Origin: Leptospira borgpetersenii serovar Javanica | GTDB lineage: Bacteria > Spirochaetota > Leptospiria > Leptospirales > Leptospiraceae | Direction: 5' to 3' | DNA: 50,020 bases | Assembly: GCF_003046425.1 (NCBI RefSeq) | Contig: NZ_QAJG01000005.1 | Span: 165,001-215,020, forward strand | Shown here: positions 41,586 to 50,020 of the stretch, one piece after another | Layout: every line of letters begins with the position of its first letter | How positions within the stretch are numbered: the stretch's first letter is position 1 | Made by a program: the position numbers and the translations under genes | Notes under the pieces: model-generated | Told to the model about the DNA's origin: nothing | The model's database searches: none | Seen by the model: only the letters and a program-made list of their open reading frames with translations

Positions 41586-42320
41586 TTAGAGTAGAGTTCG
41601 ATTTAAATTGTCGGGGAGATGAGGAACTCCATTGATCGATACCGGCAAATATTTTCCTCTTACCCGTCGAAACGTACTCAAAGAAGTATTCCAAATCCAG
41701 GGCATCCAAACGAAACAGTCTTCATCCTGGCGCAGAAAACGATTTAATACCAACGAGATCGGAGTTCCCGAGGTAAAAATGAAAGTCCTTTCCTGATTTC
41801 TCGAAGAAAACCAAATATTAGAAGAATGGAATATCCTATTCTCAAAACTTTCGTAAGTTTCGATTCCTTCCGGAGTTTCTTTTCCCTCTCTCCAAAATCT
41901 CAGAATTTCCTCCGTCAATTTCAAAAATAAGGCCGCAGACCTGATCCCTCCTTTAACTCGAACCTTACCGAATTGAGAAAGTGTCTTTGCAAATTCCGAT
42001 CTTTTGGAAGAGAGCAATTCGGAATAAACGCTCCAGAGTTCCGTCGAAAATTCGTTCCAGCCCTCATCTCGATGGACGAAAGAGCCGCCTTTGTATTTTT
42101 TACGGTCGCCGACGACCGAAATCACACCTTGCATAAAAAATTCCGCGGTTTCTATATGCCTTCGAAGAGTTCCGGTTACGATCCGATCGGGACATTCTCC
42201 GTTTTGCGCCATAAATTTTCCAAGCGCAAAAGATTGATTCTTTCCGTGTTGTGTCAAGAGATCGTAGTTTTCACCCTGGGAATTTGCCTGGCCGTGGCGA
42301 ACCAGATGAACGGCAGACAT
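41586..42320 (-). CDS. Histidine phosphatase-fold protein with altered second catalytic site
   Basis: Phosphoglycerate-mutase/histidine-phosphatase superfamily. The N-terminal LVRHGQANSQGE carries the phospho-accepting RHG, and the conserved Arg is in TGTLRRHIETAEFF. The usual second His in a VSHGG-like motif is instead FTSGTPISLVLNRF, so that His is replaced by Ser (residue 184 from this start). The ATG at 42320 is preferred over TTG 42326 because it gives MSAVHLVRHG, the normal family start. It is last in a four-gene minus-strand unit, directly after the DUF6285 gene. Confidence 0.85.
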   Translation of the reverse strand: MSAVHLVRHGQANSQGENYDLLTQHGKNQSFALGKFMAQNGECPDRIVTGTLRRHIETAEFFMQGVISVVGDRKKYKGGSFVHRDEGWNEFSTELWSVYSELLSSKRSEFAKTLSQFGKVRVKGGIRSAALFLKLTEEILRFWREGKETPEGIETYESFENRIFHSSNIWFSSRNQERTFIFTSGTPISLVLNRFLRQDEDCFVWMPWIWNTSLSTFRRVRGKYLPVSINGVPHLPDNLNRTLL

Positions 42321-42326
42321 GAGCAA

Positions 42327-43752
<1,426 letters not shown>

Positions 43753-43772
43753 GACATTCTCTAATTATAATA

Positions 43773-44948
<1,176 letters not shown>

Positions 44949-45081
44949 ATTCTTTCCTTCCCCAGAAAGCTTGAGCTTTACGGGATATTTTTTTCTTCGA
45001 GTATTTTTTCGATCATCTCAGAGATCCAGTTTGTATTCCCGATACGATCCTCGTAAAAACTTTCTAAATAGAGAATCGACC

Positions 45082-45396
45082 TTATACTTTACGGAAGGAA
45101 TCATCTTCTGATCGCTTTCCAGTCGATTCCTGAAAACTTCGAAGTGGAGCCCGCCGCATTTTCATCCAAAAGCAAAACGAATCCTTACGAACCACCTTTC
45201 CGATTTTACAAGGCGCGTAGATCGTCGACTTCCCTTCCTCAGAACTTTGTAATTTTCCTAAACCAATCAGTTGACTTCCAAGAGCAAAAGACCCCTTCCA
45301 TCGAGAAAAGGGAAAGTACGCCGGAATCAGTAGGAGAAATATAAAAAACAATCCCAAACAAACTCGGAATGAAAAAACTGTAAGAACCCGGTCCAT
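45082..45396 (-). CDS. Small membrane-anchored hypothetical protein, possibly frameshifted
   Basis: The first 75 codons look real: a single hydrophobic helix (FRVCLGLFFIFLLLIPAYF, about 11-29) and then a periplasmic-type stretch (GSFALGSQLIGLGKLQSSEEGKSTIYAPCKIGKVVRKDSF). After about 45175 the reading becomes basic and unlike its start. Another frame of the same strand reads VLLLDENAAGSTSKFSGIDWKAIRR and ends at TGA 45101-45103, which joins more naturally. A one-base frameshift near 45170-45185 is therefore suspected. The protein is not recognised. Confidence 0.35.
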   Translation of the reverse strand: MDRVLTVFSFRVCLGLFFIFLLLIPAYFPFSRWKGSFALGSQLIGLGKLQSSEEGKSTIYAPCKIGKVVRKDSFCFWMKMRRAPLRSFQESTGKRSEDDSFRKV

Positions 45397-45664
45397 TTAC
45401 CATTTTTTAAGACCTCGAAAAATTATTTTAGATACGATGTGAGTCAACAGCAATTTCCGAAGCCGGTTTGAGTATAAAATTTCTACGCTCCTTTTGTTCC
45501 CCCAAAAAAGTAAGAACTCCTTGTAAACTTAGAATTCTATACATCGCCTTAGAATTTGGTCTTCGGATTTTAGTTGATTCCGATTTCCAAACTCTTGAAG
45601 CTGGTGTAGACTTTTTAAGTGATCTTCAATTCCTAAAAACAACCAAAATCTTTGGAAAATTATA

Positions 45665-47486
<1,822 letters not shown>

Positions 47487-47501
47487 CTTCAGGAGCGCTT
47501 T

Positions 47502-48842
<1,341 letters not shown>

Positions 48843-48852
48843 TTCCGGAGCC

Positions 48853-48894
<42 letters not shown>

Positions 48895-48895
48895 G

Positions 48896-48990
<95 letters not shown>

Positions 48991-49001
48991 CCGGTATTGA
49001 C

Positions 49002-49120
<119 letters not shown>

Positions 49121-49427
49121 AAAAAACAAATCCGAGCGACACTTTCGATTTCTCAATTATATTCCATTTTTTGAATCTATCTATCGAAAAGTAGAAATAG
49201 AAAAGTTGCTTCAATCGGAATCGACTCGTATTTGGCCCTACAAAGGCCCGAACCGAAATCTTAAAAGAAAAATCCATTACGACCGTTCGTGACAAAACGA
49301 ATTCAAAAGTTCTAATGGTCAATCACCCGAAATAGAATATCTGCAAGAATCGGAAATCGTTCCTTTGAGTTAGAAACTTACCTGAAAATTTCGATTTGTT
49401 TCACAGACGGGCGGGTAAACCGCGGAT

Positions 49428-49653
49428 TATGAGATTCATATTATTCTTGATAATCTTTCAACCCACAAAGCGCAACGAGTAAAAGAACGGACGCTCGACA
49501 CAAGAACTGATACTTTCATTTCACGCCGACTTACGGCTCGTGGATCAATCAAGTCGAGGTCTTTTTTCGATCATTTCCAGGCAGTGTATATGTAGAGGAG
49601 TATTTCATTCTGTTCGCGATTTTGTAACACAGATCAAAGTCTTTATTAAGAAC
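49428..49653 (+). pseudogene. IS630-family transposase remnant
   Basis: Three consecutive frames of the plus strand together read an IS630-type transposase C-terminus: YEIHIILDNLSTHKAQRVKE from 49428, then FHFTPTYGSWINQVEVFF from 49514 with the typical P-SW-N-VE motif, then VRDFVTQIKVFIKN from 49612. At least two frameshifts separate them and the N-terminal half is absent, so it is dead. It runs directly into the left end of the TIR element at 49647. The stretch 49121-49427 shows no supported gene. Confidence 0.75.
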
Positions 49654-49826
49654 TTGTCCCAAAACCTTGGAATCGTAAGAACTCCGACAAGAGTGCACGA
49701 ACAATAAAATCTGTTCGAAAGCCCGTAAATTATCAAAGAGCCATGATCCGTGGGAACTCCTACATTTTCGCTTTATTACGAGCTTTGGGAGCCGATTTCT
49801 TTTCTCAGGTTTTGAGACAAGTTCTA
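49647..49826. repeat. MITE-like TIR element, second copy
   Basis: The left end TAAGAACTTGTCCCAAAAC and right end GTTTTGAGACAAGTTCTA are near-perfect inverted repeats, and both match the ends of 2776-2944. The interior is alignable but diverged. It begins within the last recognisable codons of the IS630 remnant, which suggests either insertion into it or derivation from the same element. The remaining 194 bp to the window end show an open frame without recognisable product. Confidence 0.65.
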
Positions 49827-50020
49827 AATCATACACAAAACCGCGAAACCGTTCCGATGGACTTATTACAATCCGAACCAGCGTTTTACACTATCAATTT
49901 TTCGCGAGGAGCACTAGTAAAGAGCCATAACCTTACCCACAAATACTTGGATCTGAAGATAAATCTGTCGGAATTACTACAAATCCTCTGTGAAACTTAC
50001 GCCCCACCCTGATTTTGGGT

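Noticed and set aside
41428..41709. 93-codon minus-strand open frame
   Set aside because: It overlaps the 3' end of the histidine-phosphatase gene in another frame and shows no domain.
49743..50012. 89-codon open frame at the right edge
   Set aside because: It begins inside the TIR element and has no recognisable sequence or start signal.

Overview
The window looks like a chromosomal segment of a pathogenic Leptospira, most likely of the L. interrogans group. The evidence is low to moderate GC, frequent TTG starts behind good ribosome-binding sites, several lipoproteins with spirochaete-type lipoboxes, many degenerate intergenic repeats, and an IS630-type transposase remnant. Species assignment is inference from protein and repeat character; no database search was possible.

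Layout. 0.1-2.3 kb: an unidentified 406-aa protein overlapping trpS. 2.3-3.5 kb: non-coding stretch with an 8-bp microsatellite, a terminal-inverted-repeat element and a dispersed repeat. 3.5-10.6 kb: a lipoprotein, an ABC-F ATPase, the tRNA-hydroxylating rhodanese TrhO, and a two-gene unit of a TauD-like dioxygenase plus a BASS-family transporter. 10.9-15.4 kb: an iron-sulfur assembly cluster on the minus strand (sufC, sufD, Rieske ferredoxin, sufS, sufU, then sufT behind its own promoter); no sufB is visible here. 16-17.3 kb: a DUF389 membrane protein. 17.3-19 kb: 1.6 kb of repeats, hairpins and an AT-rich upstream region.

19-30 kb is the most interesting part: a type I-E CRISPR-Cas locus (cas3, cas8e, cse2, cas7e, cas5e, cas6e, then cas1, cas2 and a two-repeat, one-spacer array). 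It is visibly altered. cse2 carries an in-frame TAA at about 60 percent of its length although the frame stays open to the expected ATGA junction with cas7e. A 57-nt imperfect hairpin sits between cas5e and cas6e. About 1.5 kb containing oppositely oriented genes (a lipoprotein and a DUF962/Mpo1-like protein) separates cas6e from cas1-cas2 and is bounded by 36-bp direct repeats. Cas1 retains all its catalytic residues at the same numbers as the E. coli protein. The adaptation genes therefore look intact while Cascade probably lacks a complete small subunit.

30-39.3 kb: a NagX/HGSNAT-like membrane acyltransferase, an SMR exporter, repeat-rich DNA with a tiny perfect palindrome flanked by 7-bp direct repeats, a tripartite heavy-metal-type RND efflux operon, and a glutathione-S-transferase-like protein. 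39.3-45 kb, minus strand: a membrane histidine kinase, then an operon of ACAD10/11-type acyl-CoA dehydrogenase, APH-like kinase, DUF6285 protein and a histidine-phosphatase-fold protein; this is a plausible hydroxyacyl-CoA phosphorylation/elimination pathway. 45.6-48.8 kb: a cyclic-nucleotide-binding protein, an acyltransferase-3 protein and a YVTN beta-propeller lipoprotein in one unit. 48.9-49.1 kb: tRNA-Ile(GAT) and tRNA-Ala(TGC). The right end is an eroded IS630-type transposase running into a second terminal-inverted-repeat element.
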